Source: Opisthocomus hoazin (Eukaryota > Chordata > Aves > Opisthocomiformes > Opisthocomidae). From it: a stretch of 64,000 nucleotides of DNA. The translations under genes and the position numbers were made by a program. The stretch is from the NCBI RefSeq assembly GCF_030867145.1, contig NC_134415.1, forward strand, positions 15,540,417 to 15,604,416, read 5' to 3'. Below the pieces are notes generated by a model that did not search any database, was not told the origin of the DNA, and worked only from the letters and a program-made list of their open reading frames with translations. Below, piece after piece: positions 33,131 to 45,100 of this stretch (the stretch's first letter is position 1; every line of letters starts with the position of its first letter).

Positions 33131-36100
33131 TATCTCACAGTGGGTGTAAAAGACTTACTTATCTGATGGCAACCAGTGTCTTTCTTCTCACGCACCTTTC
33201 TATGTCCTGACGACGCACCTCGTGCCACACCTTCTGGCTCTCTCCAGTTACAAGGTGGGCGCCCAGCCGACGTCAGGTCACCCTTGTGTGTCATCCCACC
33301 GAGAGCATGTAACAGGCAGCTGCCTCTCCCGCAAAGCCTGAAGCACGAAGGGGCGAGTTTCTCAGGTGGCACCTGAAGGATGGAGGGATTAAGTGAGGTG
33401 CCAAGACAAAAACCACATCAGCACTTGCAGCGGGGCTCCTGCCGGACTGGACCTGGGCCACGGCTTGGCTCCCACGGCCAGCTTTCCTCCCCTCACCCCC
33501 CAGGCTCTCTGCCTGCACAAGAGCCAAATATTCCCCCAGCCAGAGGAAGCAACACTTGATTTTCCGTAGCAGAGGCAGTACCCCTGCGGTGAGGGGGGAC
33601 AGCCATCAGAGAAGTGCCTTCACAGCACATGCTGACTTTGAGAAGCAGAAGTGACCCACGGATCAGCCAGCACTGCAGGACGCGGACATGGAAGCGGAGC
33701 CTTCGAAGCGGGACCCGGTGTGTGCAGAGGGGAGCACGTGGCACGCAGGTGGGTGCCATCGGGCTAGCAGCTATTTCACAGCTTTCAAAAGACTGAAAAT
33801 ATCTCACGTTTTGTGTTCCTTGTTGCCACTGTCACCGCGTTGGCAAAACTGGGTTTTCACTAGCGACTCGCCTCAGGAGGCAGGGGCTCCGGGAAGAATT
33901 TACTCAGGGAAAACTTGCAGGATGGGTGGGAACGGAGCTGGGTTACAAAAATGTCTCTGTCTGCTGCCTTGCACTTGTGAAAAACGATTATCCTGAGAAC
34001 AGCAGGCACAACACCAGCAACAGGTATTTAAACACCAACAGGCAGAGCCCTCTCAAACGCACACCCACGTGCGTGTGCACACCGGTGTGCGTGATCATGC
34101 AAAACAAACAGCAGCGTTTGGGCTTTGCTTTCGCAGGGAAGCCACTGAAGTCTTTCAGGGATCATTTCATGTCTCGGTCTGAGCTTTACAGCGGTGCAGG
34201 CGTGACCGTGAACCCACCTGCGCAGCTGTTTGCCTTCCCCTAGCTCTGTCACGGGGACAGGGCTACTCAGTCCCTCTTGCCCGCTCTCCTCTTGTCATTT
34301 TATCCCATCTCTGTCCGTTCTTAAAACCGACCTGCCTTTCCCTCTCACCCAGGCCCATCCTTCCTCCCCCTTTCCTCACGACGCCTCCTCCCTCCACAGT
34401 CTCCTCGCCCCTCCCCACTCCCAAACGCCGCTGCCACCCTCGGCCCACGCTGGGGCAAAGGGTTGGGGTCGGGCTGCCGATGCCGAGCAGGGCCACATGC
34501 CGCCGTCCCCAGACTGCCACCGTCCCACTGCCAACGTCGGTGGCACTGGCTGCTGCGCTGGGGAAATGGCGGCACCAACATCCCACGTCGCCCACGGTCG
34601 CACCTCTCACAAGGAGGAGAGCAGAAAACACCTTGTTCTTGCTGCCAGCCATAACACAACCGCAGTTGCATATTTGCTCTCAAAATAAACAGGAAAGGCT
34701 GCCCAAGCCCCAAGCCCCATCACTGGTGGGATCCCAGGGGACCAGGGGAGGTGCTGCTGCATTCCCGAGGGCTTCACGGCTTGTGGCAGCAGTAGATGAA
34801 TCATATGCCAGCCACCCCAGGGCACTGGGTGCTGCTGGAGACGGGTACCTTGCCTTTCACCCTGGGGGACCTGAGGCACGAAGGGCACTGTGAGGAGCTG
34901 GGGCTCCTCTCTGGCAGCACCAGGGAGCGAACCTGCCCCGTGCCACCTGCAGCCAGCAGGCACCCACCCGGGGCTTACACCCTGCCAGCTTGTGCACCCC
35001 TCTCCGAAAGTCAGAGGCGGGTGGTCGCCTCTCCCCTCTCCTGGCTTGCCGGCAAACTTTGGGGTGGGCTCTGCCCTGGCGAACCCATCGCTCGCTGTCA
35101 GCAAAAAGCATTTGTCTACTTAAACAAGGTGGCCCGCACTCTGAGTCATTAGCACCACCAGCTTTAGAAGCTGAGTAAGCTGGTAGTTTCTCTCAGAAAT
35201 ATCACTTTCCTTTGATAGCCTTCCAGGGTAACGTTGCTAAAGCGTTCCTGGATAGTACAGGTAACACCCTCTCGCTTTTATCTTCATTTTAAGTTCCCAG
35301 GCCCAAGCTGTGAGCTGGGGATGGCTCCCTGGGCATGATACCGCTGTCAGCAGGACCAAAGCTTTCACAGACTGTCTTTCCTCCCCCAAAGCCTATCTCT
35401 AATCCTCAGCAAAAAGCTGTAATCCAATTTACAGCATATTTTCTCATCCCTAAACAGCTGGAACGTCAAGTCCTTCTGCAAATCTCACATCATTACAAAC
35501 TAATGATATATAGTGAAATAGGAGCACCAGCTTACAGCAAGCAAGAACCAAGAGCACAAAAACATTTTTTTCCTCAGGAGTATTTGTCCTCTGCACTGAT
35601 GGAGCAGGTTTTAAGAATCCCAGTCCTTTTTTAAAAATCATACATAAAAATATGGGAAAACACATAGTGCTGTGTGAAGATGGCACACTCTTAGTGGCCT
35701 TAAGATGCTGATATATATTTTTAATGAATGCCCTCAAACAATTCTTCAGCTTGTCTTGGCCCTAGATAAGACAGGCACAGTGAGAGAAATGGACTCATTT
35801 TCTTGTTCCATGTTTGATCAGTGCTTGACAATTTGACTTCCTAAATCCTTTTCCTTCATTTATCACAATTCTCCCCCTCTCCAGTTGTTCCCATTAACAC
35901 CTTCTTGTAACAGGGCTGACCTTGGCTTTTGAAACCAAAGGCAGGACTGTTATGATCAAGCATTTACTAATAGACAAGAAAAGACATAGTGAATGTCAGC
36001 CTTCAAATACTCCTTCTAAGGAAACATTACTTTTTCTCAGCTAAGTGAGACCACAGTCACATGTGGGCCAAACCCAGCTTCCACTACCGTCTATGGGAAT

Positions 36101-39100
36101 AAAGCTTCCCAGATATCTTCACTGGTCATGGTTGTGTGATAACTGAATTTCATTTCATTTTCGTGGATATAAGGATTTGCCCCAAGTGACTTGCCAGAGG
36201 TTGCAAAATAAACTCACATACTATAAAAAGGTGGGGGAAAATACCCGCATTCTAAGTCCAGTTCTTTGCATGAAGTTTCATCCCGTACATCAGCCCAAAC
36301 CTGCCATTAGTTTGTTGCATAAAAGACGTTTAAGAGCGTGAGCATAAATGGGAAAGTTACAGACACCTGAGAGCGCAGTAGCTACAGTCAGCCCATTCAC
36401 TTTCTCACCAAAAGAACCTAAAGCATGTTTTAAACAGACATATCTCTGTTTCCTTATATCACATATTTAATTAGAACAGATAAATTAAATTACTTCCTTT
36501 GCCTCTACTGCATAAAGCCCCTGTATAATTACCAAAGAGAAGGCCATCCTGCAGGCCATTTCGTGGCATTATAACTGTGCTGATTCACCTGATCCTGAGC
36601 CAAACTCCACTTTAGCCTTCCGAGACTTGTTTTAGTTTGAGGAACAGCCAAACACACCCAGTGGGGCAGTACAGATTTGGTTTCCCACCATTCAGTAAAA
36701 AAGAGAAATAAAGATTAAGTTACTTTTCTGATATAGGGTTTTGGGCTTTTTTCAGTAGTAAACTATTGTGATCCATAAGATCCATAAGGGTTTAATGAAA
36801 AAAGCGAAGAGGGGAGGGAAGATCGCTAGGCAATTTATTTTATGCATCTTATTATTTAACAGGCAAGAAAATTTTCTTTGGGTCAGGGAACGCTGGGGCT
36901 CTAGTTGCCACAGTGTGTCCCTACAGCCCTCAGTACAAAGTGGTCCTGATCTACAGTAGCACAGAAAATAATGACAGTAGGAACAAGGACAATGCTGCTG
37001 CTAATAATAATAATAACTTCCAGCTGTGACTGCAAACAGCATCCCAGCCAGTACTGACCAGCGGCCTTGGTGCTGGTTTCATATGTCCGTCACAAATGCA
37101 GACAGAAGACCCGCAGAGACTGGGCAACAGTGTAGCAGTGTTTATGGTACAACATGAGCTGTGGATTCTTGGTCAGCAGCTGAGATCTCCAGTTTCCATC
37201 CGTGCCTGGGCAATGGTCTGTCCCCGGCAGAAACATCCAGCTTTGGCATGGGGACACTCCAAGTGCTGGAGATTTTCTCACCTCCCATCATTTCAGCAGC
37301 TAATTGCACCCAGTGCTAAACTTGGCTGACTTCAACTGTGAGAAACTAAATCTTGTTCTGCCTTCATTTGTGAGATTAAAGAGCCCCATGGTTTCAGGTA
37401 TCCTCCCCTCCCCTTCGTGTACAGACTCAGACTCTGACTAAATCACCTCTTTACTTTCTCTGTATTAGTTAGATGAACTGTGGCCATCAGCCTCCCATTC
37501 CCCAAATCGCTGCTCTCTCCCCAGGTCTTTGCAGCCGGTCCCAGCCCAGGGGCAGATGCTGATGGCAGGGGGAGCTGCCATGGCTCTGCCCTCCTATCCC
37601 ATCCTGCACTTCGAGTGCTGGGGTGCTCAGCACCTGTTGCCCCCACGGGCATCTCCTTGGGCATGGGCGCCCCTGGCATGGACACCCTTCAGTACAAGCC
37701 GCCTGAGCACCCACCAAAGTGATACAGACTCCTTGGTCCAGGCTTTCCCACTACCTGGTTGCTCCTACCACACCAAAGGAGCCACAATGCACTTTTTTTC
37801 ATATGGGCTCCCTTAGCTGTTCATTCCTATTCCTCTGATTTTTATGCCATCTGCAATTTTGTCTTCAGTCAGCCAGCAGTTTGTGTTTCTTCCATATCAC
37901 TGGTGAATTCCAGCCACCCTTTTCATGTGACTCATTCCCCGTGAAACACGTTTTACAATAATCCCCCGTGGGCTGGTAATTCCCCACTAACACGTTGCGA
38001 TCTCTTCAGGCCAGTTAATGTAGCAGATGACTTCTTGTCTACTGTCTTTTAGGCACTGACTGCAACAGGAATAGAGTCAATATCCTAGGGTCTAAGACCA
38101 CCTCTGATTTCTTAAGAGCAGGCTTGCTTTAACCAAAGACATTTTTTTCCTTTTAATTAGAAATTGAATCTTGGAATCCAGTCTTTAACTGGAAATCTTC
38201 AGCAGAAGACAGTGTACACGTGAGTGCCATAGGGCTGGCAGGTTCCTACTGTATTTGAGTGGACCAGCCTCATGGATGTCCTTGCTCTATGTCCCACAAA
38301 GTCTGGGGTGGCCTGGGGGTGGTCAGCCCCCATGGGGCGGGGTAGGCAGGCCCAGGTGCTTTAGAGGGAAGACACATTGGCCTTTGCATGCAGTCTTTTT
38401 ATCTATTTTCTATAACTCTTCTATCCAGAAACTATTCTGAGTCTTCAAAGGATCAGTCCTATGGTTTTGTTTCTTATTTTAGTAAAGTTCACAGAAAAAT
38501 AATTTTTTTTCCTGGTCAGGCAAAAGTCTCATCTCTAGCAGAAAGGCAGACAGACCTTCCGTGAAATTCGTAAGGAAATCCTGGTTGAACAACATCAGTC
38601 AGAACAATCAAAAAGAGTAACCATCAAGAAACTGTTTATATTTATGGATGACATTGCCTTTCCTTGCCTAAAGGAAGGGACAAACTAGAAATTACTGGAG
38701 TTCATTAGATCTTATTATTCTGTGAAGTCAGTGGTGAACACGGAAGAATTGCAGTCTCAGTTTATGCCAGGAGACTGGTTAGATTCCAGTCTCACTGACA
38801 GGACCAAGGTGAGCACTGACTTTCTAGTCAATGCAGTCAATTCTACCTGCTAGCATTTTAGAAGTCCAGTGAAGAAAGTGAAATACAGCTCCGCTGGGAG
38901 ATGAGGCTGAACATCATGCACCATATCCTGCAATTTCAGAACTGGCAAATAGCAAAGGCTCCCTTTGTTTCTGCTGAAGACTGGCTAACCACACAATTAT
39001 ACTGTAGCATAGGCATGGGGGATGAAGTGTCCAATGAACAAATACACAGCAAACATGAGAGTATTTGATGATAGTGCCATAACTGGTAGACAAAGGAAAG

Positions 39101-40459
39101 CAAGAAGAAGCATAACCAAACCAGAAGCTCTCTGCAGCACACAGATAGAGGCCTCTCAGTCCTGGGAGCAAGTGGACAGTGAATGGTGAATAAATAATGG
39201 TGAATAAATAATGATTAGCTTATGTAAACCCACATTTCTGCAAATTTCAGACCTAAAGACCTGCAGTCAATGTCTTTATTTCCTCACAAGTCCAGTCACC
39301 AATGACAAGAAAAACTTTCTCCTCTGCCCATGAAATTGGTTGGAGACATAAAGTTGCAACCATTTCAGTTTTCCTAAACCTATAATGAATCAAAACCAAA
39401 TATCACAGACAGGAATACGTCCTGTAATGTCTGGTTGTTGAAGAGATAAAGAAACCACTTTCTTTGCCAGTATCCCATGCATGTCGGAACTTAGTAATAA
39501 TATGTTTTGACCTACCAGCCTGCTATGTTGACATACTGAAACAAAAAGTGCTTCCACTTAGCCAAAACCACTTATCTTGGCAGTCTACATCCTGAAACAC
39601 AACAAAGACGTAGTCTAAAAACTTGGCAACTGTCCTGGCACGCTACACCTTGGGCTTTGCAAGTCAGTCACGCTATACTGGCTCTGGTTTTACCATAAAG
39701 CAATAACACAATGGGAAATTCTGGAGTTTTGGTCCTCAACACATTGTCTCTGCTGGCCTTCAGAAGCTACTTCAGAAGCAGGGTAACTCCCTGAGCTAGG
39801 AAGTCACGCTTCTTCCTGTAATCACTCCAGGTGAATGAAAGGTGTTCAATGGAGAAAAACACTTAGTGCTTACTGTAACCCCCTTTCTTTCATTTGCCTA
39901 TTCGCTATGGTAGGTGTTTTCTAACTTCTGCATAATTGCACCATGAACGTAGTACTTACACACCTCTTTTTAAACATTAACCTACAAATTAAGATATCAG
40001 ATTTAGCCAGGGGGTCCTGGAGGCAGATTAACAGAGGTCTCTACAGTTGGTGGAAAGACAATGCACTAGCATGGTTCTAGTGAGATACTGGGGTGGAGGA
40101 GATCAAAGGAGAGAAAACGGGGAAAACTCTGGGTTTTAGGAGGGGCTTGGGCAATTTACAAACAGGAGGCTGTCATCAAATATTAATTCTTGTGGATGGA
40201 CTGTGATACCCAAATTAAAAAGTCATTGTTCTAATTGCATAGAAGGGGAACTAGACACCTCTCGGGTTAGCTTTATTAATTCTAACACAGTGCTGAAATC
40301 ACCAGAGCTATGTTAATCTGTGCCACTTCAGGATCTGACCTTATTCTACAAAACTATGGCTGTGAAAACCTTAAATCAGCTTTTGAGGGCTTGAGAAAAT
40401 GTAAAGAATCTACTGTAAAACTCTTATAACACAATAAATGTCACCTCTTTAGGCTAAAG
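33131..40459. other. Gene-poor tract with a GC-richer patch
   Basis: No gene recognised. From 33,131 to about 35,150 GC content is higher and overlapping open frames occur on both strands without family similarity, which is typical of GC-rich non-coding DNA. From 35,150 the sequence is ordinary AT-rich spacer with a short (AAT)n run at about 37,000-37,016. Confidence 0.5.
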
Positions 40460-40960
40460 CCGGTGCATAAACAGTGTGCTGTGCCAAAGAAATGGTGCTG
40501 GTTAATATTGGCTGATGCAAAAATCGGTTGTTTCATTGGAGATGTAAAAAAAAAAAAAAAAAAAAAAATCAAGGCAGATCAGGGAACTGTCAGAAAAGCA
40601 AACCTCATGGCTACACCAGGCAGAACAGCAGAAATGTTTGGAAGAGCAGACTTAGTAGGCACATGGATAAATACAGTATATCAATGAAAAGCTGTAGGAT
40701 TTCTGCAAAGTTAAGTCATATGTCACAAATCTATTAGAGTTATCTGAAAGCAACAAACATGCAAACAAACCAGATCTCACTGATATTGTCTAACTGGCTT
40801 TCTAAAAGGCATTTGAAACAGGTCCTTCACAGAAGGCTCTTAAAGAAATTAAACGGATCTAGAAAATAAGAGAAAGAGAAAATTCTCAGATGGGTAAAGG
40901 CAGTTAAAAGATAAGGAATAACAGTGGGAATAACGCGGTGGCTGTAAAGACATTTGTCTT
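40460..40960 (+). mobile_element. Old, decayed CR1/L3-like LINE fragment (reverse-transcriptase region)
   Basis: A diverged nucleotide match to the RT region of ancient amniote CR1/L3-type LINEs. Phrases include GGATTTCTGCAAAGTTAAGTC, CAAATCTATTAGAGTTATCT, GGCTCTTAAAGAAATTAAAC and GGTTAAAAGATAAGGAAT-like sequence. The frame is destroyed by many indels. A run of 23 A at 40546-40568 lies in the left part. Far older than the other CR1 copies here. Confidence 0.65.
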
Positions 40961-41394
40961 CTCGTCTCACAGTCTTTTCTCCCACACACAAAATATACCC
41001 CAACCTTCCATCTCTCACTTGAAAATTGCAATCAGTCAGCTACAGGTTTTTTCATGTATTTTTCCCTTTGAAAAACAAGATTTTATTCATAACTTGAGAA
41101 GAGAGTACTGTAGATATTTCCCCTTTTCAGTGACACTTCAGAGGGAAACACTGGCACCACTGAAGACGGGAGGCAGTGAGAGTGCCCACTCTGTTGGCAG
41201 AAGATCAAATGTTGTGCCTGTCTTCAGCCAGGACTTGGCAAACAGCAAACCGTACCCTCAATACCAGCAAGAGTTGTTGAACAAGTGACTATGCAAATCA
41301 GTTTGCTAATACTCAGAAGACATCAATAAGACTAAAAATGATCAACAAGGATATCTGAAGAACAAAGTCTCTGGCTTGGTGGATAAGTTGGAAG

Positions 41395-42130
41395 CATTAA
41401 ATACTGACACTTCTTGACTTCAGTAAGGTTTTTAGTAGCATCCCATGATACAAAAGCAAGTTAATGGATATTGGTATAAACATAATGCCCTCAGCTGGCT
41501 GAAAAAACACTTTGCAGGAGAACTTCTCAGGAGTGTGGTGTCTACCTTTATGTGTGCGCGTGCAAGAACCTTTCCTGAGCAAAGCTGTAAATCAATATTC
41601 CAATGAACAGCATAGAGGACAGAGGAGAGCGGGCTGAAACATGACACATCATGCTGGAAGGTTTTTAAAGCATTTTGGAGAACAGGACTAGAATTCAAGC
41701 TGAATGTGAAGAATCAGAAAGAGAAAAGTCGAAACAAGGATGACATTCAGTAATGACAGTGCACGGTGCGAGACTTGGGAAAATCAAACGCACAAGTAAG
41801 TGCTTCATCAAAAAGGGATTTTGGGGTCGAATTAACAGTGTTAATTCGTCTCAGCTGTACTAATGGCAGCATCATACACAGAGGAAATAATGACAGCTTT
41901 CTTCTATTTTCTGGAAAAGACCTCAAATATCACATTGTGTTTGGTTATAAAATATGTGGAGAAGCTGGAGAGAGAGAGTCTGGATTACAAGACGCTGAAA
42001 GATTGACTGTGAGAGAAGATTGGTCTTGCTTACCCTAGACGCAGGCAGGTTTGGAGAGGGCAGTTAGATAGCAATCTTCCGGTGGATTGCCCTAGAGGTT
42101 ATTTGAGAGGGGATTGTGATAAATTTCTCT
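41395..42130 (+). mobile_element. Second old CR1/L3-like LINE fragment
   Basis: TTCTTGACTTCAGTAAGGTT (about 41410) translates to the RT palm motif LDFSK, followed by VFSSIP. Later segments (GGAGAACAGGACTAGAATTC, GGGATTTTGGGGTCGAATTA) match CR1 downstream of the catalytic core. The copy has many stops and indels. Same orientation as the 40460-40960 fragment. The RT core appears twice, so these are two insertions or a rearranged one. Confidence 0.6.
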
Positions 42131-45100
42131 CTAAAGCCACTCAGAGAAAATAAGAAGAAATTACTTTAATTTGCAGAAAAGAAGATTTAATTTGGTTATT
42201 GGGAAAAAAAACCAACCTTTTTGACTGGAGTCCTGAACTAGCAGAATAGACTCATTAGGGATGTTGGAATTTTTCAGAAACCCACTGGACAAACCCTTTT
42301 AGTGAATGCCTAAATGCAGTTCATCCTGTCTCAGTGAAAGGACTTGACATAGATCTTCTCTAAGGGCTCTTCTAAACACCATCTTTTGAGTCTGCAATTT
42401 CATTTTTAAGTAGTGGATCTTTGTTTCTGAAGTTACATATATATATGCCACCACTTTTTATTCACACTGAGATTGAATCAACTTAATACACAGTAATAGC
42501 TGGTTCATATGTTGCATGCTTCACTGATTTGTATATGACTGTTATTATATTTCCTGTTCTCGGCTCAGCCAAATAACGTACAGACCTTATATGCTTTACC
42601 AATAATTTTTCTACCAGCCACCAGTAAATGAGAAAATGAGTATGAAAGGTGGTGATTCCACAGGATCTGCTGTCCGTGCTGTGATACTGCCTACAGGCTA
42701 TAACTGACAATCCACCAAATGAGTACAGCCCATGTGAATCACTGTTACGAGGCGTTCAGTAGATTTACAGTTCCATGCCACCCATATAAAATCACATCTT
42801 GGTTGCCAAGAAAATGTCTCTAAAGATTTTTTTTTCAGCTACTGGGAGGAAACAATAGTCTGACAAAAAATAATTTATACATGTGAAATTCTGCTCAATA
42901 TTTTGTGACCACTGGTAAGAAACCTCTTGATATACTGTGTGGCATCTGCACAGAACAGAATATGCTGCATACAAATAGGAAACAGATGTCTTCCAAGTGA
43001 AAGGATAAATTCTAACCTCAGTCATTACATGCTGACTTTTTCTCTCGACCCCAGAAATATGTTCTTTAGCTTTTAATTTTCTTTATTAAATTACACTTTA
43101 TTTATCACTGATCACTACAGAATACTTTGTGAAAGTCAGGGTTGGGGTTTCTGTTTCCCCAAAGTAAATATGAAGTTCTTGTTCAGTGAAAACATAACCT
43201 TACTGTATAAAAAACCCCTTCTTAATATAGCATTTCTACCTACCCTAATGACCATCCCTACACAGGCTGTGTGTCAGCTACTACCATTAATAGTTATTCA
43301 CCCAACATAGACTTTCTGTTTTTCTTCACAGGCCAGGCTTTGGAGAACAGGCACAGAGGCTATAGTACCTGTAGTATCTCTGCTTGTCCTGTGTTCGGTC
43401 TCGTGACAAGTGCAACATCAGCTCATTCCCAGATGGGGCCCCTAAACATCGGCCGCTGTTAGGAGGTGGCATCCAGAGGATACAGTGCTGCCCTTACATG
43501 GAGCATACACTAATGGAAAGACAAAAAAAACCTCAGAAGATTAAAGGAAAACATTTTAAAATATCTACCAGACACAAATTGACATGAGTGCCCGAACAAG
43601 AGGAATCTGAAACAAAAAGAGGGCATAAAACTAGTGTAATAATAATAATAAAAGTGCCAGCAGTGTATGGTAAGTTAATTTCTTACATTGCTTGCCTGAC
43701 TGTCCTAGGGCAGGAATCTGTCACCAGAGCGTAGTATTAATAATAGCAGTCAGGCATGGCCCAACACCTCTTTGTCTGTTTTAATGTGCTAGAGGAGACA
43801 GGGACAGCTGGAATTTTCAGCTAAGTGCTAAGGAAACCTAGGTGGTTTTCATCCAGATGTGTTCAGATGTGAAATTTATGAGTTTAGATGGAATACATCT
43901 GAAACTCAATGGTTTTTCATGGTGTAAAGCCTTCTGTCTCATTTTGGCTAGACTCGCCATTTGGAGATTTTGTATTAATCCCAGTCTGTAAACCAGAGCA
44001 ACATTAGTGGGTGTGAACCTGGAGGAACCATCCAAGCAGAAAATGGTTTTCATGAAAACCAAAACCATCACATTTTGAGCAGCTCTGCTTTATTTCAACA
44101 ATTTTTGGCTTAAAAGATTAGGTAGGTGGCTAGAAACCTGCTAGTCTCATGCCCTTTGTCTGCAGCCACTTCCTAAAGGAGAGGAATTATGTTTGAATTC
44201 CAGTTCCGTTGTGCACCCTCCAACACACAGGCTATCAGCCAGTTCAGCAGTTGTGCAAATAGACTCCTGCCCATTAAACGTCTACAGAGATGTGCCACTC
44301 ATGCCAAGTCCTGAATTAGCCCAGTGACAAAATGGTAAGTCTCTATATGGGTTAGTTTTGTGCCATTTTTTTTCACTTCAAGATGTCCAAAATAATTTTG
44401 ATGTGTTAGGACATTCTGCCTTTGAATAGAACATATTTTAAGAAATGCATAGTGTAGAAATCTGCTATGTGTCCTACACACAGAGAAAGCACTCAAAAAG
44501 GGGAGAAGACTAGCAGAGATGGCTTTGGCCTGTCCTCATACCCTCTGGATGCAGCATTGTTCCAGGAGTCCAAGTAAATCCTCACAGGCATTGCAAGGTG
44601 CCCTGTCACCTCTCTTGTAAAGAGCAGCATTTCTGGACAGCAGAGCCACCACGTGGTTTTACCACCTTCCAAAGCCAGCCCTTCTTCTGGCACACTTCCC
44701 ATGGCCAGGTTTGGGAGAGCTCATTAGATGACCACTCCTTGCCATCTTAATTCCTGAGCTGCAGTGTCATCCCTCTTCATTTTCGAAGCTATTAGATCGT
44801 TTTTATAAATCTCTGTCCATCTCAATCAAAGAACAAACCTGTATGTTCTTCAGTTTCTGGGTAGTATTGCTGTGAGGGTGAGTATTTTGGTTCACTACAC
44901 ATAACTGTATTGCCAGGTGATATTCGTATCTTATCAGATAGTTGGAGTAAAATGGGTGTTGTGTTTCTGGACAGCAAACAATGGCAGAAATGTATCCACA
45001 TGATAATCTGATTATGTTTCTCATAGTGGACAAAGTATTCAGTTATGTGCTTACTTCTATTTAAACTTACATTCTGCATAAAAGACACTAGAAAAACAGT

